A DNA stretch of 64,000 bases from Agrococcus sp. SL85 (GCF_026625845.1 NZ_CP113066.1:1488001-1552000); one strand, 5' to 3'; shown: positions 8,690-17,567, counted from the first letter of the stretch. Notes: a model not told the origin generated them from the sequence alone. Made by a program: numbers and translations.

Positions 8690-9527
8690 CTGCGGATGCC
8701 GGCCACCCGCTCCGGCCCGAGCATGCCCCGCTCGTCGAGGGGCGACTCCGGCACCACGAAGACGGGAGCGGCGCCGAGGCCCCGCTCGCCGAGCATCTGG
8801 CGGAGGTCCGCCTCCACCTCGTCCTCGGCGCCCGCGGGCACGCGGTTCAGCACGATGCCGACGGTGATGTCGCGCGCGGCGGCGTCGTCGAGCAGCCGCC
8901 ACGGCACGGCATCCGCATAGCGGTTGGCGGTCGTGGCGAAGAGCCAGAGGTCGGCCGCCGCGAGCAGCTGCGCGGCGAGCGCGCGGTTCTCGTCGGCGAT
9001 GGAGTCGACGTCGGGCGCATCGAGGATCGCGAGGCCCGCGGGCACCCGAGCGTCGGCGACGAGCACGACCGAGCCGATGAGCGCGGCATCCGGATCCTCG
9101 CCCGCCTCGCTCGCCGGCGCCGCCCGCACGGCGCCGCGGATGCGCGCGAGCCCCGGCAGGATGCGCTGCGAGCCGAACCACGCGGCGTCGGCCGGCGCGT
9201 GCAGCAGGATCGGCTGCCGCGTCGTCGGGCGGATGACGCCCGTGCGGGTCACGGGCAGCCCGACGAGGCCGTTCACGACGGTCGACTTGCCAGCGCCGGT
9301 CGAGCCCCCGACGACGGCGAGCAGGGGAGCGTCGAGGTGCGCGAGCCGCGGCTGGACGTAGTCGTCGATCTGCCGGACCGCGGCCGCGCGCGCGTCGCGC
9401 GCGGCATCCGCGCCCGCGATCGAGAGCGGCAGGGCCACGGCGCCCAGGGCGTCGCGCAGCGCGTCGAGCCGGTCGAGCGCCGCGATGGTCGCGTCGGTCA
9501 CGGCCCGAGTCTGCCCGATGCTCCTGA

Positions 9528-9564
9528 GCGGCGAGCGCTGCGCGGCGAGCGCTGCGCGGCGAGC
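9528..9564. repeat. 14-base tandem repeat, 2.6 copies
   Basis: GCGGCGAGCGCTGC occurs at 9528-9541 and 9542-9555, followed by a partial copy to 9564. It lies in the short gap between GTPase A and the TspO-like gene and ends just before the latter's stop codon. Confidence 0.8.
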
Positions 9565-9565
9565 C

Positions 9566-10384
9566 CTACAGCGTCGCCGCCTGCGTGCCGCGGCCGAGCC
9601 GCGCGGCGACGGTCATCGCGCCGATCGCGACGCACACGAGCGCCGCGGCGACCCCGATCGCGAACGACGCCGGCTCGGTCGTGAGCCGGCCGACGCCGAT
9701 CCACGCGATGCCCCAGGTCATGGCGAGCGAGGGCGCGATGCGCCCGCCCGTGCGCAGCGCGATCGCACCGGCGACGAGGCCGGCGACGACGAGCATCACG
9801 ATGGCCCAGACCTCCCACGCGGCGGGGCGCACGCCCCAGTCGGCCAGCAGCGCTGCGATGTTCGCGACGGTCGCGACGCTCACCCAGCCGAGGTAGAGGC
9901 CGAAGGTGCCGTCGACGACGACGGCCTCGAGCGGCCCCTCGGGCCGGCCGCGCCGCAGCTGCTCGACGATGAGCGCCACGACCACCAGGAGCGCGACGAT
10001 GATGAGGGCCGTGAGGGGCAGGAGGCCCGCGATCGCGACGATGATCCACAGCGCGTTCAGCACGAGCGAGGCGACCGCGAGCCAGCCGATGGCTCGGACG
10101 CGCCTGTTGCCGCGGTTCGAGGGCAGCAGCTGCCAGACGGCGAAGAGCAGCAGGCCCAGGTAGATGACGCTCCAGATCGAGAACGCTCCGGAGGCGGGGG
10201 CGAGCGGCGTCGCGGTGGCCGAGAGGGCGCCGCCCGACGCGTTCTGCACCTCGAAGCCGCCGATCGCGCCGCCGCCGATGCCGGCCATGGCGAGGGTGAC
10301 GGGGATGGCGGCGAGCACCGCCCAGGGTCGGATGCGGTCCATCCGGGTCTGCGGCCGGGACGCCGCGGTCTGCACGTTCGTCAT
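9566..10384 (-). CDS. TspO/MBR-related tryptophan-rich sensory membrane protein
   Basis: A protein of 272 residues with about seven hydrophobic segments. The motifs SGAFSIWSVIYLGLLLFAVWQ, LNALWIIVAIAG and LYLGWVSVATVANIAALL resemble the tryptophan-rich TspO/MBR fold, which binds porphyrins or cholesterol-like ligands. It is longer than classical TspO (about 160) because of an N-terminal segment and two extra C-terminal helices, like the actinobacterial 'tryptophan-rich sensory protein' group. A TAGCGT box six bases before the ATG suggests a leaderless mRNA. The ligand is unknown. Confidence 0.72.
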   Translation of the reverse strand: MTNVQTAASRPQTRMDRIRPWAVLAAIPVTLAMAGIGGGAIGGFEVQNASGGALSATATPLAPASGAFSIWSVIYLGLLLFAVWQLLPSNRGNRRVRAIGWLAVASLVLNALWIIVAIAGLLPLTALIIVALLVVVALIVEQLRRGRPEGPLEAVVVDGTFGLYLGWVSVATVANIAALLADWGVRPAAWEVWAIVMLVVAGLVAGAIALRTGGRIAPSLAMTWGIAWIGVGRLTTEPASFAIGVAAALVCVAIGAMTVAARLGRGTQAATL

Positions 10385-10390
10385 GCAGGC

Positions 10391-10396
10391 ACGCTA
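10391..10396 (-). promoter_or_regulatory. -10 box of the TspO-like gene, leaderless type
   Basis: TAGCGT on the minus strand is followed by six bases and the ATG at 10384. The gene lies downstream of the sdh terminator hairpin, so it is an independent unit. Confidence 0.5.
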
Positions 10397-10437
10397 CACA
10401 TCCAACCTCCGCGCCCGCCGGGAGCGCGCGGAGACGA

Positions 10438-10470
10438 CGACGGCCCGCACCACAGGGGCGCGGGCCGTCG
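10438..10470 (-). terminator. Hairpin terminator of the sdhCDAB operon
   Basis: Perfect 11-base arms CGACGGCCCGC (10438-10448) and GCGGGCCGTCG (10460-10470) form a strong hairpin with an 11-base loop, 14 bases after the sdhB stop. No U-tract follows, as is usual in GC-rich actinobacteria. Confidence 0.75.
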
Positions 10471-10483
10471 GACGGGGGAGGGG

Positions 10484-11383
10484 CTAGAGCTTCACGCCCG
10501 TCATCATCGCCTGCTTGACCTCGGCGATGGCCTTGGTCACCTGGATGCCGCGCGGGCACGCATCCGTGCAGTTGAAGGTCGTGCGGCAGCGCCACACGCC
10601 CTCCTGGTCGTTGAGGATGTCGAGCCGCACCTGCGAGGCCTCGTCGCGCGAGTCGAAGATGAAGCGGTGCGCGTTCACGATCGCCGCCGGGCCGAAGTAC
10701 TGGCCGTCGGTCCAGAACACCGGGCACGAGGTCGTGCATGCGGCGCAGAGGATGCACTTCGTCGTGTCGTCGAAGCGCTCGCGCTGCGCGATCGTCTGGT
10801 GGCGCTCCTTCTCGGGCTTGCCCGTGGCCTGCAGGAAGGGCTGGATCTCGCGGAAGGAGTCGAAGAACGGCTCCATGTTGACGATGAGGTCCTTCTCGAG
10901 CGGCAGGCCCTTGATCGCCTCGACGTAGATGGGCTTCGAGATGTCGAAGTCCTTCACGAGCGCCTTGCAGGCGAGGCGGTTGCGGCCGTTGATGCGCATC
11001 GCGTCCGAGCCGCACACGCCGTGCGCGCACGAGCGGCGGAACGTCAGCGACGGGTCCTGCTCCCACTTGATGCGGTGCAGGGCGTCGAGGATGCGCTCGG
11101 TCGGGTACATCTGCACGTCGTAGTCGACCCAGCGCGGCTCGTCGTCGACCTCCGGGTCGAAGCGGCGCACGATGACCGTGACCGGGAACGACTGCGGCGC
11201 CTCGACGGGCTCCGCGGCCTCCGCGGGAGCAGCGGCGGCCGGCTCGGCCGCGCCGCTCGACGTCATCGCGCTCTGCGCGTCTGCGGTCGTCGCCTCCGCG
11301 GCGGCCTCGGCCTGCGCCGTCGGATCGCCGGTCTCGGCCTCGCGCTCGAAGCCGGCGCTGTTCTCGTTCTTCTGCTCGCTCAT
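10484..11383 (-). CDS. sdhB: Succinate dehydrogenase iron-sulfur subunit
   Basis: The electron-transfer subunit of complex II, 299 residues. Three cysteine clusters are complete: RRSCAHGVCGSDAM...RLAC for [2Fe-2S], KCILCAACTTSCPVFW for [4Fe-4S] and CRTTFNCTDACPRGI for the [3Fe-4S] centre. The ATG shares one base with the sdhA stop (TGATG), so translation is coupled. The first 60 or so residues are a low-complexity Ala/Glu/Thr extension before PVTVIVRRFDPE; usual SdhB proteins begin close to that strand. The hydrophilic extension has no transit or signal character. Confidence 0.96.
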   Translation of the reverse strand: MSEQKNENSAGFEREAETGDPTAQAEAAAEATTADAQSAMTSSGAAEPAAAAPAEAAEPVEAPQSFPVTVIVRRFDPEVDDEPRWVDYDVQMYPTERILDALHRIKWEQDPSLTFRRSCAHGVCGSDAMRINGRNRLACKALVKDFDISKPIYVEAIKGLPLEKDLIVNMEPFFDSFREIQPFLQATGKPEKERHQTIAQRERFDDTTKCILCAACTTSCPVFWTDGQYFGPAAIVNAHRFIFDSRDEASQVRLDILNDQEGVWRCRTTFNCTDACPRGIQVTKAIAEVKQAMMTGVKL

Positions 11384-13170
11384 CAGTACTTGCGCTCCGT
11401 GGGCTGGTAGTGCGTGACGCGCACCGGCTTCCAGTCGAGGCGGATGCCCTGGGCGCCCGCCGCGCCGGCGTCCGTGCGGTACGCCATCGTGTGCAGCATG
11501 TAGGTCTCGTCGTCGCGCGTCGGGTAGTCGTCGCGCATGTGGGCGCCGCGCGACTCCTTGCGGTTGATCGCCGACACCACGAGCACCTCGGCGAGGTCGA
11601 GCAGGAAGCCCAGCTCGACGGCCTCGAGGAGGTCGGTGTTGAAGCGGCGGCCGCGGTCGTGGATGCGCACGTTCGGGTAGCGCTCGCGCAGGGCGTCGAT
11701 GTCGGCGAGCGCCTGCTGCAGCGTCTCCTCGGTGCGGAACACCTGGGCGTTCCGGTCCATCGTCTCCTGCAGCGCCTTGCGGATCTCGGCCACCGACTCG
11801 GTGCCCGTGCCCTCGCGCAGCTGCGCGAGCAGCTTCACGACGCCGTCGGCGGCGTTCGCGGGGAGGTCGACGAAGTCGGCGCCCTGCGCGTACGCGGCGG
11901 CGTTGTTGCCGGCGCGCTTGCCGAAGACGTTGATGTCGAGGAGCGAGTTGGTGCCCAGGCGGTTGGCGCCGTGCACCGAGACGCACGCGCACTCGCCGGC
12001 GGCGTAGAGGCCCGGCACGACGGTCTCGTTGTCGATGAGGACCTCGGCGTCGTTGTTCGTGGGGATGCCGCCCATCGCGTAGTGCGCGGTGGGGTAGACG
12101 GGCACGCGCTCGGTGACCGGATCGACGCCCAGGTAGGTGCGCGCGAACTCCGTGATGTCGGGCAGCTTCGTCTCGAGCACCTCGGCGCCGAGGTGCGTCG
12201 TGTCGAGGTAGACGTAGTCCTTGTTGGGGCCGGCGCCGCGGCCGTCGAGGACCTCCTGCACCATCGAGCGGGCGACGATGTCGCGCGGCGCGAGGTCCTT
12301 GATCGTGGGCGCGTAGCGCTCCATGAAGCGCTCGCCGGAGGCGTTGCGCAGGATCGCGCCCTCGCCGCGGGCGCCCTCGGTGAGGAGGATGCCGAGGCCC
12401 GCGAGGCCCGTCGGGTGGAACTGGTAGAACTCCATGTCCTCGAGCGGCAGGCCCTTGCGCCAGATGATGCCGACGCCGTCGCCCGTGAGGGTGTGGGCGT
12501 TCGAGGTGGTCTTGAAGATCTTGCCGAAGCCGCCCGTCGCGAAGATGACCGACTTGCCCTGGAAGACGTGGATCTCGCCCGTCGCGAGCTCGTACGCGAC
12601 GACGCCCGAGACGCGCTGCACGCCGTCGACCTCCGCCATGACGAGGTCGAGCGCGTAGAACTCGTTGAAGAACTCCACGCCGTGCTTCACGCAGTTCTGG
12701 TACAGCGTCTGCAGGATCATGTGGCCCGTGCGGTCGGCCGCGTAGCAGGCGCGGCGCACGGGCGCCTTGCCGTGGTCGCGCGTGTGGCCGCCGAAGCGCC
12801 GCTGGTCGATCTTGCCCTCGGGCGTGCGGTTGAACGGCAGGCCCATGTTCTCGAGGTCGTAGACCGCGTCGATGGCCTCGCGCGTCAGGATCTCGGCCGA
12901 GTCCTGGTCGGTGAGGTAGTCACCGCCCTTGACGGTGTCGTACGTGTGCCACTCGTTGCTGTCCTCCTCCACGTTCGCCAGCGCCGCGGCCATGCCGCCC
13001 TGCGCGGCGCCCGTGTGGGAGCGCGTCGGGTAGAGCTTCGTGATGACGGCCGTCGACGCCTTGGGCGCCGACTCGATCGCGGCGCGCATGCCGGCGCCGC
13101 CCGCGCCGACGATGACGACGTCGTGCTGGTGGTAGTGGATGCCGTCGGTGACGGTCGTGGTCTCAGCCAT
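11383..13170 (-). CDS. sdhA: Succinate dehydrogenase flavoprotein subunit
   Basis: The catalytic subunit of 595 residues that oxidises succinate to fumarate with covalent FAD. It shows [12 protein letters not shown] for FAD binding, [15 protein letters not shown] with the histidine that carries [30 protein letters not shown], a catalytic-loop RGEGAILRN, and [10 protein letters not shown]. The C-terminal [16 protein letters not shown] is standard. It is the third gene of the sdhCDAB operon, with a 27-base gap after sdhD and a one-base overlap with sdhB. Confidence 0.98.
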   Translation of the reverse strand: MAETTTVTDGIHYHQHDVVIVGAGGAGMRAAIESAPKASTAVITKLYPTRSHTGAAQGGMAAALANVEEDSNEWHTYDTVKGGDYLTDQDSAEILTREAIDAVYDLENMGLPFNRTPEGKIDQRRFGGHTRDHGKAPVRRACYAADRTGHMILQTLYQNCVKHGVEFFNEFYALDLVMAEVDGVQRVSGVVAYELATGEIHVFQGKSVIFATGGFGKIFKTTSNAHTLTGDGVGIIWRKGLPLEDMEFYQFHPTGLAGLGILLTEGARGEGAILRNASGERFMERYAPTIKDLAPRDIVARSMVQEVLDGRGAGPNKDYVYLDTTHLGAEVLETKLPDITEFARTYLGVDPVTERVPVYPTAHYAMGGIPTNNDAEVLIDNETVVPGLYAAGECACVSVHGANRLGTNSLLDINVFGKRAGNNAAAYAQGADFVDLPANAADGVVKLLAQLREGTGTESVAEIRKALQETMDRNAQVFRTEETLQQALADIDALRERYPNVRIHDRGRRFNTDLLEAVELGFLLDLAEVLVVSAINRKESRGAHMRDDYPTRDDETYMLHTMAYRTDAGAAGAQGIRLDWKPVRVTHYQPTERKY

Positions 13171-13197
13171 GGAAGCGGGGGATCTCCGGGGTCGTGA

Positions 13198-13656
13198 CTA
13201 GAGGGACGCGCAGAAGCTCGGCAGGAGCGACGGGTCTGCGGTCTCGGGGCACGGGTTGAACGTGAACGTGATGAGCGTGCCGAGGATGATGAGGATTGCC
13301 GCGGCCGCGCCGATCGCGCCGAGCGCGACCTTCCGCAGGCCGGGCTTGTGGATGTAGTCGTTGACGATCGTGCGCATGCCGTTCGAGCCGTGCAGGATCG
13401 CGAGCCACAGCATGAGGACGTCCCACCACTGCCAGAACGGGTTCGCGAGCTTGCCGCCCACGAAGCCGAAGTCGACGGCGTGGATGCCGCCGGGCGTCCA
13501 GAGCAGGTTGTAGCCCAGATGGCCGAAGATGAGCACGATCAGCACGACGCCGGAGGCGCGCATGAAGATCCAGCCGGCCTTCTCGAGGTTGGGGCCGCGG
13601 CGGCCCTTCGAGCGCGCCGGGTAGGCGTAGTTCGGGTTCTCGATGGTCGCGGTCAT
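13198..13656 (-). CDS. sdhD: Succinate dehydrogenase membrane anchor subunit
   Basis: A small membrane protein of 152 residues with three predicted helices (ASGVVLIVLIFGHLGYNLLW, FWQWWDVLMLWLAILHGSNGM, VALGAIGAAAAILIILGTLITF). The HLGYN and LHGSNGMR segments contain candidate heme/quinone-site histidines. The start is the ATG that overlaps the sdhC stop (TGATG). Together with SdhC it anchors SdhAB to the membrane. Confidence 0.9.
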   Translation of the reverse strand: MTATIENPNYAYPARSKGRRGPNLEKAGWIFMRASGVVLIVLIFGHLGYNLLWTPGGIHAVDFGFVGGKLANPFWQWWDVLMLWLAILHGSNGMRTIVNDYIHKPGLRKVALGAIGAAAAILIILGTLITFTFNPCPETADPSLLPSFCASL

Positions 13657-14096
13657 CAGTGGCCGCCTCCCTCGACGGGCGAGAAGACGTTGATGAGGTG
13701 CTGCGGCGTGAAGTAGCCCATGAGGACGACGACGAGGCCGATCACGATCCAGAAGAGCAGGCGCTGGTGCTTCGTCGCCCACGGCCACACGTCGACGAGG
13801 ATGATGCGCAGGCCGTTCATGGCGTGCAGCACGACCGCGCCGACGAGGCCGACCTCGCCGAGGCCCATGACGGGGTTCTTGTACGTCGCGATCACCGCGT
13901 TGTACGCCTCCGGGGAGACCCGGATCAGTGCCGTGTCGAGCACGTGCACCAGGAGGAAGAAGTAGATCGCCACACCGGTGATCCGGTGCAGCACCCACGA
14001 CCACATGCCCTCGTTGCCGCGGTACAGCGTTCCGCCGATCCGCTCGCGCTTGGGGGCCGGGTCGGGGAGGGTGAGGCTGCTGGTCGTGTCGGACAC
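13656..14096 (-). CDS. sdhC: Succinate dehydrogenase cytochrome b556 subunit
   Basis: A membrane anchor of 146 residues with three helices. WSWVLHRITGVAIYFFLLVHVLDTALI has the His/Arg pair and the heme-ligand His typical of SdhC, and VLHAMNGLRIILVD is the second conserved segment. The GTG at 14096 was chosen because GGAGGG lies eight bases upstream; an in-frame ATG five codons earlier (14111) would bury this ribosome site inside the coding sequence. It is the first gene of the operon. Confidence 0.9.
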   Translation of the reverse strand: MSDTTSSLTLPDPAPKRERIGGTLYRGNEGMWSWVLHRITGVAIYFFLLVHVLDTALIRVSPEAYNAVIATYKNPVMGLGEVGLVGAVVLHAMNGLRIILVDVWPWATKHQRLLFWIVIGLVVVLMGYFTPQHLINVFSPVEGGGH

Positions 14097-14134
14097 GCGC
14101 AATCCCTCCATCGGTAGCCGGGCTGAGTCATCCC

Positions 14135-14140
14135 ATCCTA
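14135..14140 (-). promoter_or_regulatory. -10 box of the sdhCDAB operon
   Basis: TAGGAT on the minus strand predicts a transcript with a leader of about 30 bases that contains the GGAGGG ribosome site before the sdhC GTG. Unlike many genes here, this operon appears to have a leader. Confidence 0.5.
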
Positions 14141-14177
14141 TGCCTGCGACACGCCGGTGCCCTGACCGTGCGCCGGA

Positions 14178-15329
14178 TCAGGCGCCGACGAGGTCGTCGG
14201 CGCCGCGCATCGCCCGGCGCGCCGCGGCGCCGTAGTGCTCGAGCAGCTGCTCCGAGACCGTCGCCCAGGAGCGCCCGAGCACGCGGCGCCTGCCGGCCTC
14301 GCCCATGCGGGCGCGCAGCGCCGGGTCGGCGGCGAGCAGCGCGACGGCGCGGCGCAGGGCGACGGCGTCGTCGGGCGCGAAGAGGAAGCCGGTGGTGCCG
14401 TGGTCGACGAGGTCGATGGGCCCACCGGCTCGCGGCGCGACGACCGGCAGGCCGCTCGCCGCGGCCTCCTGCAGCGTCTGGCCGAAGGTCTCCTCGGCGC
14501 CCGTGTGCACGAAGACGTCCATCGCGCCGTAGGCCGCGCGGAGCGTCTCGCCCGAGCGCTGCCCGAGCATCGCGGGCCGCAGCGGCGCGAGCCGGCGGCG
14601 CACGTCGTCCATCGCGGGGCCGTCGCCGACGATCGCGACCCGGATGCCCGGCACGCCCTCGAGCGCGCGGAGGCGCTCGAGGCCCTTCTCGGGAGCGACC
14701 CTGCCCACGTAGCCCACGATCGTCTCGCCGTGCGGAGCGATGCGCCGCCGCAGCGACGCCGCGTCCCTGCCGAGGCGGTGGTCCGGGTGGAAGCCGTCGA
14801 GGTCGACGCCGCGGGCCCAGCGGTGGACGCGGCGCACGCCCGCCGCCTCGAGGTCCGCGATCGCCGCGGTCGAGGGCGCGAGCGTGCGGTCGGCGGCGTT
14901 GTGGATGGCGCGGATCGCCTGCCACGCGACGGCGGCGCCCGCGCCCAGGCGGTTGCGGCGCGCGAAGCCCGCGACGTCCGTCTGGTAGACCGCGACGCTC
15001 GGCAGCCCGATCCTGCTCGCCTCGGCGACCGCCTGGCCGCCCAGCATGAAGGGGCTCGCCGCGTGCAGCACGTCGGGCTGGAAGCGGGCGAGCAGCGCGG
15101 CCACCTGGGGGCTCGGGAGCCCGACCGGGAACTGCCGGTAGGCGAACGACGGCACCTCGTGCACGGGCACGCCGCGGTAGTGCACGGGCGCGCCGCTCCT
15201 GGGCGTGATCACGATGGCCTCGCGGCCCGTGCCGACCAGGTGGTCGAGCACGCGGCAGACGGAGGTCGTCACGCCGTTGACGGTGGGCAGGAAGCTCTCG
15301 GTGACGATCGCCACCCTCTCGATGCGCAC
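14178..15329 (-). CDS. GT4 glycosyltransferase, GDP-mannose-dependent alpha-mannosyltransferase type
   Basis: A retaining GT-B glycosyltransferase of 383 residues. The start IVTESFLPTVNGVTTSV with PRSGAP is typical of the MgtA/PimB-like enzymes that put mannose on glycolipids in actinobacteria. VAVYQTDVAGFARR, the RWARGVDLDGFHP donor-site loop, GYVGRVAPEKGLERL and the EETFGQTLQEAAASGLPVVAPRAGGP signature (E-x7-E) are all present. It is divergent from manC, which makes its presumed donor GDP-mannose; this supports but does not prove the sugar specificity. Confidence 0.88.
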   Translation of the reverse strand: MRIERVAIVTESFLPTVNGVTTSVCRVLDHLVGTGREAIVITPRSGAPVHYRGVPVHEVPSFAYRQFPVGLPSPQVAALLARFQPDVLHAASPFMLGGQAVAEASRIGLPSVAVYQTDVAGFARRNRLGAGAAVAWQAIRAIHNAADRTLAPSTAAIADLEAAGVRRVHRWARGVDLDGFHPDHRLGRDAASLRRRIAPHGETIVGYVGRVAPEKGLERLRALEGVPGIRVAIVGDGPAMDDVRRRLAPLRPAMLGQRSGETLRAAYGAMDVFVHTGAEETFGQTLQEAAASGLPVVAPRAGGPIDLVDHGTTGFLFAPDDAVALRRAVALLAADPALRARMGEAGRRRVLGRSWATVSEQLLEHYGAAARRAMRGADDLVGA

Positions 15330-15464
15330 GCCTGCACGCTACGTCGTGCAAGCGACGCGGCGCGGCGCGCGCGGTGAACGGCGGATGAACGCGCCGTGGG
15401 GATCCGCTGGGACGCACCGCGGCGGCGCGCGAGGGCGCCCGCCGCCGCTCGGGGCCGGGGTGGC

Positions 15465-15470
15465 TAGGCT
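15465..15470 (+). promoter_or_regulatory. -10 box of manC, leaderless type
   Basis: TAGGCT is followed by seven bases and a GTG start with no Shine-Dalgarno sequence. Confidence 0.55.
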
Positions 15471-15477
15471 CGCTCGC

Positions 15478-16590
15478 GTGACCGAGATCGACGACTTCGT
15501 CAGCATCATCCCCGCCGGCGGCGTCGGCTCGAGGCTGTGGCCGCTCTCCCGAGCCGACGCGCCGAAGTTCCTCCACGACCTCACGGGCTCCGGGCGCTCG
15601 CTGCTGCGCGCGACCTACGAGCGGCTCGTGCCGCTCACCGGGCCCGGCCGCACGATGGTCGTCACCGGCCGCGCCCACCGGGCGGCGGTCGAGGCGCAGA
15701 TCCCTGAGCTCGACGACGCGCACATCGTGCTCGAGGCCGATCCCCGCGACTCGACCGTGGCGATCGCGCTCGCCGCGGCGATCCTCCGGCGCCGCGAGCC
15801 CGACGTCATCGTCGGCTCCTTCGCCGCCGACCACGTCATCGACGACGAGCGCGCCTTCCGCCGGGTCGTCGCCGAGGCGGTCGTCGCGGCGCGCGGCGGC
15901 GCGATCGCGACGATCGGCATCACGCCCACGGAGCCCGCCATCGGCTTCGGCTACATCCACGCGGGCGAGCCCGCGGGCATCGAGGGCGCGCCGCGCGCCG
16001 CGACGGTGCGCGCCTTCGTCGAGAAGCCCTCGCTGCAGGTCGCGCGCGAGTACGTCGAGGGCGGCGACCACCTGTGGAACGCCGGCATGTTCATCGCGCG
16101 CGCCGACGTGCTGCTCGAGGAGCTCGCGCTCGAGGAGCCGGAGCTCGCGGCGCAGATCGAGGAGCTCGCGGAGGCCTGGGACGAGCCCGCCCGCCGCGGT
16201 CCCGCGGTCGACCGCCTGTGGCCGCAGCTGAAGAAGATCGCCATCGACTACGCGATCGCCGAGCCCGCGGCCGCGCGGGGGCGCCTCGTCGTCGTCCCGG
16301 GCGACTTCGACTGGGACGACGTGGGCGACTTCTCGGCCGTCGCGAAGCTCCACAACGGCGGGCGGCGCGGGCGCCTCGCGATCCTCGGCGATCAGGGCAC
16401 GGTGCTCGCCGACTCCGCCTCGGGGATCGTGGTCTCCCAGTCCCGCCGCATCGTGTCGGTCGTCGGCATCCGCGACGTGGTGGTCGTCGACACCCCGGAC
16501 GCGCTGCTCGTCACGACGACCGACAACGCGCAGCGCGTCAAGCAGGTCGTCGACGCGGTCCGCCGCAGCGGCAACACCGACGCGCTGTAG
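15478..16590 (+). CDS. manC: Mannose-1-phosphate guanylyltransferase
   Basis: A cytosolic nucleotidyltransferase of 370 residues making GDP-mannose from mannose-1-phosphate and GTP. The N-terminal IIPAGGVGSRLWPLSRADAPKFLHDL is the diagnostic pyrophosphorylase motif; FAADHVI and AFVEKPSLQ follow, with WNAGMFIARADVL as the substrate-binding loop and DWDDVGDF late in the catalytic domain. There is no fused isomerase domain. The start is GTG 15478, seven bases after a TAGGCT box; upstream in-frame sequence has no family similarity. Confidence 0.94.
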   Translation: MTEIDDFVSIIPAGGVGSRLWPLSRADAPKFLHDLTGSGRSLLRATYERLVPLTGPGRTMVVTGRAHRAAVEAQIPELDDAHIVLEADPRDSTVAIALAAAILRRREPDVIVGSFAADHVIDDERAFRRVVAEAVVAARGGAIATIGITPTEPAIGFGYIHAGEPAGIEGAPRAATVRAFVEKPSLQVAREYVEGGDHLWNAGMFIARADVLLEELALEEPELAAQIEELAEAWDEPARRGPAVDRLWPQLKKIAIDYAIAEPAAARGRLVVVPGDFDWDDVGDFSAVAKLHNGGRRGRLAILGDQGTVLADSASGIVVSQSRRIVSVVGIRDVVVVDTPDALLVTTTDNAQRVKQVVDAVRRSGNTDAL

Positions 16591-16638
16591 CCGCCGCGCG
16601 CTCGCCGCGCCGCGTTCGCCGCGCTGCGCCCGCCGCGC

Positions 16639-16712
16639 TGCGCTCGATCGGCCTGAGCGCACCGGCGGGCGCACTATGCCGCCGGCTGCCCGCTCGGCCC
16701 GATCGAACGCGG
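16639..16712. repeat. Palindromic repeat family D, copy D1
   Basis: An imperfect palindrome with arms around CGCTCGATCGGCCTGAGCG (from 16641) and CGCTCGGCCCGATCGAACGC (16691-16710) and a core CACCGGCGGGCGCACTATGC. It is shared with the two copies upstream of the same DUF559 gene (17676-17752, 17764-17839). It overlaps the gene's 3' end and supplies its last codons (GAPRSIGPSGQPAA). Confidence 0.78.
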
Positions 16713-17567
16713 AGCGCCCCGGCGAGCACCGCCCGTGCTGCGCGCCCATCGATGGTGCCCGGCGCGCACGAAGGCGAGGATGTCCGCCTCGATCGCCGGC
16801 CACTCCTCGTGGATCTGCCGCCACGTGAGCCTCACGACGTGGTAGCCCATCGCCGCGAGCGCGCGGTCGCTGGCGCGATCCCGCTCGTACGCGACCAGGT
16901 CGGCGTGGTGCTCGACGGAGTCGCACTCCAGCACGAGGCGGTCGCCGACGGGCACGTCGACCCGCCGGCGGCCGATCCGATGCTGGATGCGGACGTCGAG
17001 GCCGAGGCTGCGGAGCCGGAAGCGCGCGAGCGACTCGGTGCCGGCCTCGGCGCGCGCATCCAGCCGTCGCAGCAGGGCGCGACGCGCGAGCGGCGCGGCG
17101 CGTGACCAGGCCTCGAGCTCGTCGAGGGAGGCGATGCCGCGGTGGAGCAGGGAGTCGCCCACGGCGACCAGCTGCTCGGCAGGAGCGCAGCGCAGGGCGC
17201 AGCGCCAGGCGGTCTCGACGTCGTCGACCGCCGCGCGCACCGCGGGGTTCCGGCCGTAGGGCCGGCACCCCTTGGCGGCCCGCCGCGCGTCGCGCTGGCC
17301 GTCGGCGCGGCGGACGTGGTCGCCCTCGCCTCGCGGCAGCCACGCGCCGTGGTGGGCGAGCGCGCTGAGGCAGCCGACGCAGCCGCCGTCGACGACCGCC
17401 GCCCGGGCCGCGGGCGTGGCCCGCCACGCGACCCAGCCGCGGCGGAGGCGCTCGAGGCGCCCTGCCGCGACAGCGCGGTCGACGACCGTGCGCGGGACGC
17501 CGGCGGCCAGCAGCTGCGCCGTGGTGAGGACGCCCTGGAAGGCGCGGAACAGCTCGAGGTGGTGCAT
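16674..17567 (-). CDS. DUF559/Vsr-like endonuclease-fold protein with AbiEi-like N-terminus
   Basis: A protein of 297 residues. The N-terminus (residues 1-50, FRAFQGVLTTAQLLAAGV...VAAGRLERLRRGWVA) matches the winged-helix 'AbiEi antitoxin N-terminal' type. The C-terminal part (about 195-275) has a DUF559/very-short-patch-repair-like core: RRRVDVPVGDRLVLECDSVEHH, then GYHVVRLTWRQI, with acidic residues as expected for a restriction-endonuclease fold. No partner toxin gene (AbiEii) is adjacent. The protein ends within repeat D1, and D2/D3 lie upstream, so the gene is bracketed by one repeat family. The function is unknown. Confidence 0.78.
   Translation of the reverse strand: MHHLELFRAFQGVLTTAQLLAAGVPRTVVDRAVAAGRLERLRRGWVAWRATPAARAAVVDGGCVGCLSALAHHGAWLPRGEGDHVRRADGQRDARRAAKGCRPYGRNPAVRAAVDDVETAWRCALRCAPAEQLVAVGDSLLHRGIASLDELEAWSRAAPLARRALLRRLDARAEAGTESLARFRLRSLGLDVRIQHRIGRRRVDVPVGDRLVLECDSVEHHADLVAYERDRASDRALAAMGYHVVRLTWRQIHEEWPAIEADILAFVRAGHHRWARSTGGARRGAPRSIGPSGQPAA

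Larger units (their letters stand above)
7568..9501 (-). pseudogene. GTPase A (YfjP/dynamin-like), two +1 frameshifts
   Basis: The upstream partner of GTPase B, 643 residues after repair. The GTG start at 9501 is followed by a GTPase domain with G1 GGSTGAGKST, VIRPTTRQP as a likely switch I, G3 DAPDVDSI and G4 NRVP. The frame breaks at 8688-8689; repair gives IRSWLAGIAGD. The next part carries the LARWQDFVGT signature of these actinobacterial GTPases and a hydrophobic stretch (ITVALMVVVFAATGGLTGG). A second break at 7790 is repaired to RDAAAELVAAMAAVERP and an acidic Glu/Ala-rich tail. Both P-loops are intact, so the lesions split the proteins rather than destroy catalytic motifs. Confidence 0.75.

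Noticed and set aside
16674-17567. A complete AbiEi-AbiEii toxin-antitoxin system
   Set aside because: Only the AbiEi-like N-terminal region is present; no AbiEii nucleotidyltransferase gene is adjacent at either DUF559 locus.
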